Source: Lanius collurio (taxonomy: Eukaryota; Chordata; Aves; Passeriformes; Laniidae). Taken from it: a stretch of DNA of 64,000 nt. The first letter of the stretch is position 1, and the number at the start of each line of letters is the position of its first letter. The DNA lies in assembly GCA_020086605.1 (NCBI GenBank), contig JACBWW010000008.1:9266235-9330234 (forward strand), in the 5' to 3' direction. The notes beneath the pieces were generated by a model. The model had not been told where the DNA came from and did not search any database. It worked only from the letters and a program-made list of their open reading frames with translations. A program made the position numbers and the translations under genes. Below, one piece after another: positions 24,901 to 34,850 of this stretch.

Positions 24901-27900
24901 CTTCCTGGGCCACCCATCCTAGCTTCAACTGCCTGTGCATTTGCTTCTTTCCCTTCAGTCTGTCCAGCAGTTCCCTGCTCAGTCCTGCTGTTCTCTTGCC
25001 TTCCTTGCCCAGTTTCTTGCTCCTGGGGATTGCCAGCTCTTGTGCTCTGTGGAAGACTTCCTTAAATATCTGCCAGATCTGTTCCACTCCCTTGTCCCTG
25101 AGGGAAGTTTCCCAGTGGATCCCACGGCTATCTCCTTGAGGAGTTGAAAGTCTGCTTTCCTAAAGTTCAGGGACATAACTTTGTTCCTCACCTGGTCCAT
25201 ATTCCTGAGGACTGCAAACTCCACCAATGCATGATCGCTGCAGCCCAGGTCCCTCAAATCTTGGCATTCAAGATTAGCTCACACTGGTGCCTGTCAAATC
25301 CCGAATTGTGTCCCCTGTGGGCTGCTGTCTATTCCCTGGCTCAAGAAGTTGTCCCCCATGCTTTCCAAGAGTCTCCTGGCATACCTGCAGCTTGCTGTGC
25401 TTCTTTCCCAGCAGATTTTGGGATGGTTTAAGTGCCCCAGCAGGAAAAGAGCCTGCGAACATGACACCTCCTGTAGCTGGAGCGAGAAGGCTTCATCGAT
25501 AGGCTCCCTTTGATCAGGGTTCTGTACCTGAAACTATCCACAAGGTTCCCTTTGTTGCCTCGGTCCCTGATTCTGACCTGCTTATGGCTGTTCTTCAGAG
25601 ACAGCTCTTCACACTCAGTCTACCTCCTGATGTAGAGGGCAACCCCTCTGCCTCCCTCTTTCCTCACCTGTCTCTTCTGGAGAGCCTGTAGCCATCAACA
25701 GTCACACTCCAGTTTCAGTAAATGGCAAGAAAATCACAGCTTCTAGCAGCACAGTGGCTTCCAGCTTCTGTTTGTTGTCTGTGCTGCATCAACGTGCTTA
25801 TAGAACACAGAACTGTCATGCAACGTGTGTTGAGTGCTATATATGAGCTATGATTGATAGGAGCAAATTTTAGTCTGGAACAGGGTAGTTGGGATTGTAT
25901 GTATGCGTGTGCTGGTAGCTAGAGAAGCATGCATTTGGAGTACAAGATAACGTCTGAAATTAACTGAATTCAACTCATGTTTTTAGTATGTATGTTTTAG
26001 GCTGTAACCCTAGTTTATTCAAGGAGGAAAGCCTGAGTGTTTCCATGACATAACTGTTTGACATATGCATAGCATGTCCATCTGAAGAACAATATTTACA
26101 AATCATGGGGAGGAAAGAAAGATGGATGGGGGATTCTAGATCACTGTCTTGGTCTGGTTCATTACACAGCTGCTAGGCAGTAGTGTAGCACAGTGGTGAA
26201 GAAAGGTATCATGTAAAAGGGAAAAAGCAATTGAGTAAAATTTTCTTATGGTCATGTAAACCTCAGTTGCCCCCCTCACTGCAGTTTCTGTGTCTATAGG
26301 GTGTCTCAGTGAGGTACTAACATCTACTAATTGAATAACAGTATTTAACTTCTAAGCTGTGAAGGGCTGGGCAGCACTTCTTCCTCCATATGCCACAGTG
26401 TGGAATAAGAGACCGAAGTTTTCCTTCCTTCCTCTGTTATTGTCTTTAACTAGGAGCAGACTTCATGATCAAAATCCTTTTCTTTCCCTTCTGAAAGGTC
26501 CTCTGGTCTTTTCAAGGTTATGACAGAGTATAATGTTGAATTGTATTTGAATAGCAGCAAGGCTTTAAAGGGAAAGTTACTTGTGCCCACTGATTACAGT
26601 TGTTCACTGGCCTCACAGCAGAGGTTCCTCAAAAGAAAAAAGAAAATTCCATCCAGAAACTCTAGTACAGCAGTAGCTCCCTGATATCCTCCTATAGTTC
26701 TTCCACACCTAGACTTCAAGCTCAAAATCCTGATGACAGAGTTGAAGTATTGTCTACACTACATCTTCCTACAGGCCTCAATATTGTCTCAACTCTGAGT
26801 TGAGAGTGTCAAAGCTGGGAGTAAATGACTGGATCTCATTGACCCTTAGCAGCCCCACCTGGCCATCCATCTATGCCGCATGTCCATTGGTCCAGGATCC
26901 CCATTTCAGGTCATTCTGCAGCCTTCAGTCTCTGCTGTAGGTATGACAGTTTTCATGTCAACTGCAGCAGTTACTGTGCTTGGCCATGGGTCCTACTGAT
27001 CTGGACTGACCCTCAGACTGACCTTCTACCTGCATCATCACTGGGAGATGTCCAGAAATCACTCAACTGGATCCTGACCCTAAGCAGCTATCACTGGACC
27101 TGGTCCTGATCTTAAACTATGAATTGACTTCCCAGTTTGATCTCAGACCTGCCTCAGCACCAGGAATCTGCTTGTTAATCTGGGCTCTTGGTTGAACCCA
27201 ATTACCATCCCTAGGCATGCCCTGCTGCCTCATTCAGGGGAAGTGGAATGGCTTGCTGACAGGTGAGGCTCTGCCCTGCCAGCTCTGACATCATTCTTGG
27301 CTCCTCCCTCTCCAACTCATAGACAGCAGCTGGCAATTGCTTGCAGTTATTTGCATTCAATACTAATACAAAAGAATGAATAAATTTAAGATCTTATTCT
27401 TACTGTCATAAGGGTTAGGTCTAGAATAGTCCAGATTCTATTCCACACAAGGTGTTAATTGCTATAATCTATTTACTCATTTGCTGAATAGTCCTTCTGG
27501 GCATTGTGTTGGTTTCAGCCAGCTGAATCCTGAAATTCAATGTATTTGTACACTAAAATAGCTACTACATCCCATCTAAACAGTGGTTTAGAAGAAGGGA
27601 CAATGAAAACATGTAGCAGGTTAGCAGTATCAAGGTAAGTGGACGTGTTTCTGAATGATGTTCAAATGAGTGAAGCACCTATGTGTTTCTGTCACATGCA
27701 CATTCTTTAATGGAGTATAAACTGGTGGAAATGATAGCAGCAGCTGTTCTAATGGACTCGAGAAAAGAAAGTGTTCTCAGGGAGAAAGTTGCATTACAGT
27801 CTCATAGCTGAGCCAGAAGCATGATGTGCTTAAGAAAAACAAGATTCACTTAATTGTCTTTTTGGGTTCACTCTTTCAAAATAAGGAGTAAACTCTTCAC

Positions 27901-30900
27901 AGTTAATACTCAAGTCCATACAGGTGTATTTGTCACATGAAAGATGAAAGAAGAAATGGAAGATGGAGACAGTAAAATGGTGATGGTCATTTGACTCAGT
28001 CTTTTTGCCTATTGTTAGAGGACTTAATGACACAGAATTCAGTTTTGTAAGGTAAGGGACACTGCTGTCACTTCACATTTTCTGGGTTTTAGAGACTTTA
28101 AGACTGGACTACACTGTAATTTTTTTGAAGGGCACAGGCAATTAAATCTACACCAACTTTTTATTTGGCAGCAAATACAAATAAAAATAATGTTTTAAAC
28201 AGTGTGTTTTTTTAGTAAAGTTAGTCTTGTTATTTTTAAGGTCTAGGTTGAAGAAGGACTATGATGACTTTAAAAGACATCCAGACCATGATAAATTTAC
28301 CAGAGAATTGTGGAGTAATGATGAAAGTGAAGTTGATTCTGGCAAAGAATCTTTTGCAGTAGTATGCGGTAAATCATCAGAGTCTGCAGAACATATAGAA
28401 GTTCCCAAAAAAGATCACTCAGACAATGGTAAGCATTTACTGGAAATCAGTAGCTTGAACTTGATTCAGGAGCTGAATCGAGTTGATTTGGGAAGCTAAT
28501 TTTTCCATGTGAACTTGTGTCCTAATTTTTAACTTAATTCTACTACTGTGATAATATGAAAATAGCTTGTGGTGCATATCTGTCAGATGTAGACTTGATG
28601 AGGGCAGACATGACCAAAATGAAAATTCTGCTTTGTTCAAGTGTTTGCCATTTTTTGTACTTAACTATTTCTGTGATAACATGGTAGGTCTGTGTGGCAT
28701 TTACTTTTATGGTGGGTTGCCCTTGGCCAGCTGCCAGATGCCCATCCAGACACTGCCACCCTCTGACTTCCTTAACAGGATAGGGAGAGAAAATAATATA
28801 GAAAAGCTCAAGGAATGAGATACAGGCAAGGGAGATCACTCACCAATTACTGTCACAGTCAAACAGACTCACTAGAGGAGAATTAATGTAATTAGTTGTC
28901 AATTAAATATAGAGTAGGATGGTGAGAAGCAAATACAAAAGCTAAACCTCCTCCCTTTCACATAGCCGCATTCTTTCAAGGCTCATTTTCATTCCCAATT
29001 CTTCCACCTCCTCCCTTGTCAAGTGGCACAGGAGGGATTGAGTCTGGGGATTGAGGTTAGTTCATAACAGGTCAGTTCTCTGCTCCTTCCTCATCCCTGC
29101 TCCAGTGTGGAGTCCCTCCTATGGAATACAGTCCTTCACAAACTGCTCTAATGTGGGTTTTCTCCATAGGCTAGAGTTTTTCAGCGTAAGACTGTACCAG
29201 TGTGGGTCCCCCATATGCCACAGTTCCTGCTTCAGGGTGGGCTCTTCATGGGCTGCGACTTCCTTCAAGGCACACTCACCTGCTTAGAACCGGGTCCTCA
29301 AGCATCTGCAATGTACATACCTGTTCCAGCATGATCCTACATGGGAGCAGGTCAATCAAGGGGTCTTACTGGATTGCAGGAGAATCCATTCCAGTGCCTG
29401 GAGCACCTCTTACCCCTCCTTCTTTGCTGACCTTGATGTCTACAGGATTATGTCTCTATGTTTCTTCCTCAGTCCGTTATGTCATGATCTTCTGTAAAGC
29501 ATTTTCCATGAGATATCACCAGCTTGGCTGACAGGTTCTTGCAGTGGATTTGTTTTAGAGCCAGCTGTGGCTGGAACAAGGCAATTCCTGGCCTCTCTCC
29601 TCACAGAGGACTCCTTGCAGTCCCATGCAACCAAAGCCTCTGTGCATGGCCCTTCTGTCCACCTGGCCCTCCTGCATTCATCCTCAGCTGTGTTACCACT
29701 TCGTGCATCCCCTGCTCACTGGCTAGTCCAGCTTGATGCTCAGTATGAAACATGGCATTCGCACCTGTGTCACACAGGCATTCCCCACTCACAAGTTCAC
29801 CTGTTAGGCCAGTCCAGACCCCCAGGCCCTCCTGCTCACCAGCTACTCTGGCTTGAAGTTTATCAGTGAATACACACAGACTGGATTTGGGGAGGATACA
29901 GACACTCAACCCCCCAGGCAGCTGGCACCAGGCCCACAGGCTGAAACCTCCTGGAGCTGTCCTTGTGGCTCCCCTTACCTCTACACGTTGCTTCATGGGT
30001 TTGTATAGCTGAGCCAATTCCCTCACCCTTCCCAGCCTCATTGCCAGGGTCTCCTTTGGTTTGTAATCATATTAGGTTCAAAAAGTTGATCATCCTACAA
30101 GAGAACTTTGCGGCTTCCTGATAGCTCATCAGTTGGTGTGATTGGTTGTTTCTTGACATTGTTTCCAATTTTGTTTGGTTAGATCTGTGTCTCTGTGTAT
30201 TTTTTCCTGGGTTTTCCCTTTTTCCCCTTCAAGATAATCTTACTGAAATATACATTCTCATGCTCTCACATACTATATCAATTAATGTGAATGACCAGGT
30301 TTGGTTTTCCTCTCTGTCTCCCATTGCTGGTCGGGTTTCAGTCTGTGTATATTCTTGTTTATTACTTCCTCCTTTCTTTATTACCCCCTTTTTGTATTGC
30401 CAAGTTCTTGACCAGATGCCCTTAAAAAATTAGACATTTCCTTCCACTTACCTTTATTCTTGCAAACTAGTGTATTGCCTTTAATGAGACACTGTAAAAC
30501 TATTTTATAGGAGTATCGGTTGGAAACATGTAAAACTGTGTTTTAATATCCTTGCAGATGAAATGAAACTGTTAGAGATGAATTTACCTTCAGGAAAAAA
30601 CAGAATTCTGAAAAAAGAATCAGCTTCTAAAGAAATACAGAAGACACTGCCCAAATGCATTAAACGACAGTTCAAGCAAGATAGTTCTCTTGATCAAAGC
30701 ACTAATGAGCTTTCACCAAGGAAGAAAGCAAAACTGAACACTAATGAGGCTGTGGTCCAGAGTTCAGAAAGTAGCCTGCAGTCGGATAGTTGCTTGACTG
30801 AGCTGAAACAATTTGAAGGGTCAACTCTAGAGTTGCTTTCCCTGACAGATCCTGCAACATCAGTATCAAACTTTCCGAAAGGGACCAAACCCATCCAGGC

Positions 30901-33900
30901 CTTGCTTGCCAAGAATACTGGGAACAAAGTGACCTTAACAAATCAACTATTGCCTCCTGCAGGCATAAACAGATCTTCTTCTGAAAAGTCAGTTTTACCA
31001 CCTTTGGAATCATCACCGATCAAACCAGCATTGCCCTGCCAGGCCAGTTCTAAGACTCCTTTACAAATGGTATACAAAATGCCAAATGGCCACTGTGTAC
31101 CAATAGACGTTCCCAACAGCTCAGTGAAAATTCAAATGCAAGCTATGATTGACCCTAAAACTGGAGAAAAAGTCATGCAACAAGTTCTTATTTTACCTAA
31201 GAATTTTCTTTTCCAGCAAAAGGAAGAAAAAATTGTGTCCAAGGACATTCAGTCACTACAACAAAAATCATTTGAGATGCACTGTACATCTTTACCAAAA
31301 ATGTCAAACGTCAGTGTTTCTTTAACACCTGTTCTGGTAACAGGCCCTCCAAATACCACTCAGTCACCCACTACAATTTTTAACAAAAATACTACCCACT
31401 CATCACAAGTGACTGGTCCCATGAACACTACAAAACCATTGCTTGATGTAACTTCAGCAGGTACCTTAACTGTTGATGATAGTAAGTTAAGCCAAACTGA
31501 AAGTGACAAAATCAAGACTACAGTTTCGACTGCTACACTGCCTGTGTCTTTGGCTTCACCTGCTCTTTCCACAGCTAGCCAATCATTGACACCAGCAACA
31601 GTATTAAGTGTGTCTGCAAACACTGATTCTGCCTCTCATAGTCTTGCATCACAGCAGCAAACTGACTCCCTTGAAACTAAACAAGAGTTGAAGACAGTGT
31701 GTGTAAGAGAATCACAATCTATTCTGGTCACAACACGAGGTGGAAACACTGGAATTGTTAAAGTGCAAACAAACCCAGATCAGATTTCACCTAGTAGTTT
31801 ATGTCCTAGTTCAGTTTTCACTTACGCATCTCAGCTTCAGTCCTTTCTTGTGCCAAAAACCACAGCAGTATCATGCTCTAGTCTTCCATCTGTAGCAACA
31901 GCCACATCTTCTCTCCCACATATTGGACAATCATCTCCTTCTGGATTTGCTCCCTCAACAGCTTCTTCAGTTAACATTTCAGCTTTCCCTGCTGATATTA
32001 CCCAGGCAATAGAAAAAAATACCAAATTCACACTACAGCAGCCAGCTGTTCGGGATTCTTTGTGTCAAGTAAGAGAGAACTCCTGCCATATGTCTTCTCC
32101 TTTATCCTCCATTTCATTAGATAGCAGTTTGGTGTCTGCAACTCCACACAGTCCTGTTAGTTTGACTAGCGCTGGACAAAGTAATATTGTCAAAACTCCA
32201 AATTCTTCTGTGCAGCATCAAGGGGATACTAAAACCAAAACAAAATCTGTTACACAATCTAATTCTGAAACAAATGAAGATTTAATCAGTGGTACTCCAG
32301 TCCAGAAATTTACATTAATCACAAATCCACCAATTTTATCTCCCTCTAGGGCATCAGCAGTCAGTATTATACCCTCTCCGGTATCCACTGCTGTTAATGC
32401 TCAGAAACTGGTTTTCATTAACACACAAATTGCCAATGGCCCATCAACCACCCATCTACCTGCAGAGACATTGAAACAGAACCTTCCTTCTTCCCTAACC
32501 AAAACCTTTGTTAATGCCACAGAGAAACCACAGTTGGTTTTGATCCCATCTACAGTAGGAGCACCAATAAGAATTAATTCATCACCAACTATTGCTCAAG
32601 TAAAAGATGTGAAAATTGGACTAAATATAGGTCAGACCATTGTAAATACTAAAGGCAGTGCACAGGAGGGTCTACCAGTTAATATATTGCACTCTGGCAT
32701 TTCTAAAGGAGAAGACAAAAAGAGCACAGCCTTGACCCCATCCTTGACAAATAGTACTGTGGTTCCTGTTCCGAGTTTTGCTCTGTCAGCTAATGAATCT
32801 GTTGCAACAAAAGCTGAAAAGGCCTTTACAATAACAACAGCAAGTGCTCATATAGAAGCTGTTTCAGTAACATCAAGTGGGACTTCTGGGACGCAGCCTA
32901 CTGTCTTGATTGGAGGCAATGATCCCTCAAGAATAAGGCCAGTTTTGGGTAATCGACTTTGTACATCAAATATTGGAAATACTGGGAGTATATCCACTGT
33001 GAAAACAGGACATCTTGCTTCATCTGTGCTGATTTCAACACAGCCAACAGTATCTCCTCAAAGCTTAGCATCTGCTCTGCAGTTTCCAGTCATTAGCTTG
33101 CCTGGATCTGGAGCTACCCCCCACAAAATGTTACAAACAGTTCCTCAGTTGGCAGCAGTTCCAGCTCCTCTTCCAGTACCAAAAAGCCAGTTGCCCACAC
33201 TGGTTCAGTTTCAGTCATCAGGAATTTCAACTGCTGTGTCAAGTCATGCAGGTATTCACAAATCTCAGGGTGTATTGCCCCCTCCATCACCAAATGCAGG
33301 TGAAGTCATTAGTTTTCCCAATTTTTCTGCCCTACAATGCCAGCAGGTGCCTCCCAGTACGGAGAAACAAAGTCATGCTCACACTTGTGCTTCTACTGTT
33401 CAGATGTCTGAAGCTTCACCACCTGTAACAAGCAAAACAGGAGGAGGTCAGTTGAATGAACCTTCCATTCAACAGAAAATAGTTATTAACACCTGTGTGC
33501 CTTTGGCACCTGGAACTCAAATAATGGTTAATGGTACTCGTTTTGTTGTTCCACTGCAAGGCCTTGGGGCTGGCAGCCATGTTCTTCTTCTCTCCTGTAA
33601 TACAAAACAGACTCCTTTAACAATTAACCATGGTCAAGAGCCTCAAGGTGTACCAACTGTTAATCCAATAACCTCGAAAATCATCCTAGCACCAAGTCAT
33701 TCATTAAGTTGGCAGATACCAAAACATCCTTTGAAAAGCTCTGCAAAAATTGTGAACTCTTTTGGAGCTGCAGATGCTTTACCCATTGTACATGCAACAC
33801 CCCAGATATTTAGTACTCCAGCTGGCTCATGTACTCCACTGTCTGCGGTAACTCTGTCTGTATCTTCAGTGACAAAATCTTCTGTTAATGTTGCTACATC

Positions 33901-34156
33901 TTCTGTTTCTGGTGTTCATCCTCCAAATTCTCATTTACCAAGCAACACTTCAATGTTTCACTCGGACACTTCTATCAAAAAACTGTTGGTTAGTCCAGAG
34001 GGAGCCATATTGAATGCTCTAAATACTCCAGCACCAAAAGTTTCTTCCCTGTCTTCATCGCTGCTTCCTGTTGTTTCCACAAGCAGAAATTCTACTGCTA
34101 TCTTCCCTGCATCTCAGTCATCTTGCCTTGATAAACCTGACAAAGCTGCATCCTGA
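3879..34156 (+). CDS. KIAA2026: KIAA2026 orthologue, 3' part (six exons, C-terminal 1375 residues)
   Basis: Six plus-strand exons join as 3879-3938, 4308-4384, 9825-9914, 21760-21875, 28241-28428 and 30558-34156. All junctions are AG/GT, the phases agree at every join, and the total of 4130 nt reads 1375 residues plus a stop after the first two split-codon bases. The product starts with short basic and coiled segments, followed by a very long Ser/Thr/Pro-rich tail. The identification rests on this exon shape, on recognised blocks in the last exon, and on MLANA lying tail to tail downstream as in human 9p24.1. Human KIAA2026 is about 2100 residues with an N-terminal bromodomain; that part must lie before base 1. 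The family's molecular role is not established; a nuclear, chromatin-related protein is inferred from the bromodomain and basic clusters. The reading frame has no frameshift or internal stop, so the gene looks functional. Confidence 0.85.
4308..4384 (+). CDS. KIAA2026: KIAA2026 internal exon, basic (NLS-like)
   Basis: A 77-nt exon between TTACAAG and CAG|GTAAAT. It enters in phase 1 and leaves in phase 0. Its 25 codons read [20 protein letters not shown] and then IPEFQ, a strongly basic stretch with a KKRK core that would serve as a nuclear localisation signal. The other two frames are interrupted (one has TAA after five codons), so the frame is unambiguous. Confidence 0.85.
4385..9824 (+). 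other. KIAA2026 intron, mostly unique sequence
   Basis: Unique AT-rich intron. The only recognised repeat is the CR1 fragment near its 3' end (9238-9372). I see no coding signal; short open frames here have no splice support. Confidence 0.6.
9238..9372 (-). mobile_element. CR1 LINE 3'-end fragment (antisense)
   Basis: The segment starting AGAATCATCAAGGTTGGAAG and continuing GAGGCCTTCGAGATCATCCAGTCCAA is, on the minus strand, the typical avian CR1 3' end. It is heavily 5' truncated (about 135 bp) and lies 450 bases upstream of the exon at 9825. Confidence 0.85.
9825..9914 (+). CDS. KIAA2026: KIAA2026 internal exon, short coiled-coil-like
   Basis: A 90-nt, phase 0-0 exon. The acceptor is TTTGTTTTTTTAG and the donor is TCG|GTATGT. 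It encodes 30 residues with regularly spaced Leu/Ile among Glu, Lys and Asp (core [20 protein letters not shown]), an amphipathic pattern typical of a short coiled coil. Its length is a multiple of three and both phases are 0, so it could be skipped without shifting the frame. Confidence 0.9.
17525..17567. repeat. Short-loop inverted repeat with CRE/AP-1-like arms
   Basis: The left arm TGTGTGACATCAC (17525-17537) and right arm GTGATGTCACACA (17555-17567) are perfect reverse complements (13 bp). The stem can extend inward by three more pairs (one G-U in RNA), leaving an 11-nt loop. Each arm contains TGACATCA, a CRE/AP-1-like octamer. No repeat family is recognised. Confidence 0.85.
17645..17745. 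repeat. Long imperfect hairpin, 43-nt arms and 15-nt loop
   Basis: Arms 17645-17687 and 17703-17745 pair over almost their full length. They share CAATATT at the outer end, GTTTTATAAGATT in the middle and CTTTACTTT next to the loop, with small bulges between. The loop is ATGTCCCTGGGATAG. The size and shape fit a pre-miRNA-like stem-loop or a short MITE; no family is recognised. It is transcribed as KIAA2026 intron. Confidence 0.8.
17838..17954 (+). CDS. Candidate cassette exon in KIAA2026 intron
   Basis: An exon-like segment. The acceptor is a pyrimidine-rich stretch ending GGCTCCAG and the donor is AAAG|GTAAGT. It is 117 nt (39 codons) and open in phase 0 (begins [18 protein letters not shown], ends WMSETLFSK). 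That phase matches both neighbouring exons (9825-9914 leaves in 0, 21760-21875 enters in 0), so inclusion would keep the frame. A random 39-codon frame is open fairly often, so the case rests on the splice sites plus the phase. The inserted residues resemble nothing I know. Confidence 0.3.
18200..18905 (+). mobile_element. CR1 LINE fragment (sense), RT C-terminal region
   Basis: Translation of the plus strand gives decayed CR1 ORF2 sequence: [20 protein letters not shown], then later [11 protein letters not shown] and [11 protein letters not shown]. This is the region from the RT catalytic motif (here FTDS instead of FADD) towards the C-terminus. Frameshifts and stops are present, so it is a dead copy. 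The GC content is well above the surrounding intron. Confidence 0.92.
19393..19630 (-). mobile_element. CR1 LINE fragment (antisense)
   Basis: The text reads as antisense CR1 RT-region DNA: a stretch like 'gtcatcagtgaactcgctaa', then 'ctgaacccctggggacacca'. The second phrase matches the start of the avian CR1 segment also seen antisense at 24000-24030. It is about 240 bp and degenerate. Confidence 0.8.
21760..21875 (+). CDS. KIAA2026: KIAA2026 internal exon, conserved-looking WYHRKQ block
   Basis: A 116-nt exon with acceptor TATGTTTTCAG and donor ACAG|GTAATT, phase 0 to 2. It reads [18 protein letters not shown], then [20 protein letters not shown]. It is rich in Trp, Leu and basic residues, quite unlike the Ser/Thr-rich tail, so it is probably part of a folded helical region. 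The split AG|G codon gives Arg across the next junction. Confidence 0.92.
23065..25815 (-). mobile_element. CR1 LINE, 2.75 kb, antisense, 5' truncated
   Basis: On the minus strand this runs from the endonuclease end to the 3' terminus. At 24979-25257 there is endonuclease-type sequence ([15 protein letters not shown]). At 24746-25087 the EN-RT linker follows ([19 protein letters not shown]). The RT motif FADDTKL is legible at about 23912-23932. The 3' end at 23065 carries the usual GATTC-type terminus. Several frameshifts and stops mean it is not active. It is inserted against the KIAA2026 direction of transcription, the common surviving orientation for intronic LINEs. Confidence 0.93.
26700..27330. 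other. Unclassified GC-richer segment
   Basis: A stretch rich in CTGA/CTGG/GATC words (for example several 'ggatcctgacc' and 'tgatct' variants) that stands out from the AT-rich intron. It may be a worn repeat or retroviral remnant. I recognise no family and no splice-supported coding frame; a 78-aa open frame at 26873-27109 has no support. Confidence 0.4.
28241..28428 (+). CDS. KIAA2026: KIAA2026 internal exon, acidic
   Basis: A 188-nt exon with acceptor TTATTTTTAAG, entering in phase 2. The donor is AATG|GTAAGC and it leaves in phase 1. After the split Arg it reads [19 protein letters not shown] and then an acidic Ser/Glu stretch (core [14 protein letters not shown]). The first third is a charged helix-like continuation of the previous exon and the rest looks disordered. 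The final G joins AT of the next exon to give Asp. Confidence 0.92.
28710..29640. mobile_element. Avian endogenous-retrovirus LTR-type repeat
   Basis: It begins TGGTGGGTTGCCCTTGGCCA and continues with phrases I recognise from a widespread bird LTR repeat: 'gggagatcactcaccaatta' and then several imperfect 40-50 bp units built on 'ctccagtgtggagtccctcc'. Units near 29100-29330 repeat 'agtgtgggtcccccat' and 'cagggtgggctcttcatggg'. It is old and diverged, and the boundaries, orientation and exact family are uncertain. Confidence 0.65.
29641..30070. other. Unclassified CT/CA-rich sequence next to the LTR-type repeat
   Basis: GC-rich and cytosine-rich on the plus strand. It gives long open frames on both strands (for example 146 codons at 29601-30041 minus) that have no splice or family support. 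It may be an extension of the LTR element; it is not identified. Confidence 0.35.
30558..34156 (+). CDS. KIAA2026: KIAA2026 terminal coding exon (3.6 kb, Ser/Thr-rich tail)
   Basis: One 3599-nt coding exon from acceptor CCTTGCAG to TGA at 34154-34156. The first in-frame Met (30563) is not the gene start; DE precedes it from the splice join. Counting from that Met, SPRKKAKLN at about residues 51-59 is NLS-like. Residues 165-220 form a less simple block (core [16 protein letters not shown], then [16 protein letters not shown]). A long low-complexity Ser/Thr/Pro/Val region follows. Residues about 970-1012 form a hydrophobic block (core [18 protein letters not shown], then [12 protein letters not shown]), and about 1137-1153 reads [15 protein letters not shown] near the end. 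I recognise these blocks as KIAA2026-type; no enzyme motif is visible. The tail resembles glutamine-poor, Ser/Thr-rich activation or scaffold regions, which is inference only. Confidence 0.93.
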
Positions 34157-34796
34157 ATTAACTGCAAATGAGCCACTTTGAAATTCTGGGGCATTCTTCA
34201 AACTTTGGAAGTTGTAACTATTGAATAATTTCTTACAATGTTTTAAACTATTGATTTACTCAATATTACTAAGGTTACAGTCCTTACCTGTTTACCTATG
34301 GGGATTTGGAGGAAGAAAAATTTTAGTTTGTATGAAGTTTTCCGAGAGTTCTGTAGTAAAAGGCTCAGAAATGACCAATTAATTCATGAAACAGTTTGTT
34401 GAAATCTCACTTTTTGCACAAGTTCCATCTTACATTATGGACTGTTTGCCAGTGTGTTTATGACAGTATATATCTCCTTTTTGTTTGTCAAATTTATTTT
34501 TGACTTGTTTCTTTAAAAAAAAAAATTATGCATTGTAAAAATGCAATCAGTAGTATAGAATTGTACATATTCCTAAACTCCTAAAAACCTGAACTAAACA
34601 ATATGTACAAAGAACTATGCTGTCTTATTTATGTTTTGTTTACATAATGTATAGTTTTTTAAGTATTTTAGTAACACTGGACCAGTGTACTGTTTAGCAA
34701 CAATGCAGAAGAATCTGCATGTTATAAATCAAGTTGCTGTACTGCTTTGTGTTGGCAGTAGTTAAAAATATGTGTATCTGTTACACCATGGGAGAA

Positions 34797-34850
34797 TACA
34801 TACATGCATACGTACATACATACATATATATGTGTGTGTGTGTGTATATT
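34797..34850. repeat. CATA/TG microsatellite in the KIAA2026 3' UTR
   Basis: A run of CATA-type tetranucleotides (about seven, imperfect) passes into TATATA and then a (TG)n run of about seven units. It lies about 640 bases after the stop codon and is likely to vary in length between individuals. Confidence 0.8.

Larger units (their letters stand above)
21876..28240 (+). other. KIAA2026 intron containing the longest CR1 copy
   Basis: A 6.4-kb intron. The antisense CR1 at 23065-25815 fills the middle. A GC-richer, unclassified stretch lies at 26700-27330. The remainder is unique AT-rich DNA. Confidence 0.6.
28429..30557 (+). other. KIAA2026 last intron
   Basis: A 2.1-kb intron. It is occupied from about 28710 to 30070 by an avian LTR-type repeat and adjoining GC-rich sequence. 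The last 480 bases before the acceptor at 30557 are T-rich unique DNA. Confidence 0.7.

Noticed and set aside
29601..30041. 146-codon frame on the minus strand
   Set aside because: GC-rich repeat-like DNA in the last KIAA2026 intron; no splice sites, family match or start context.
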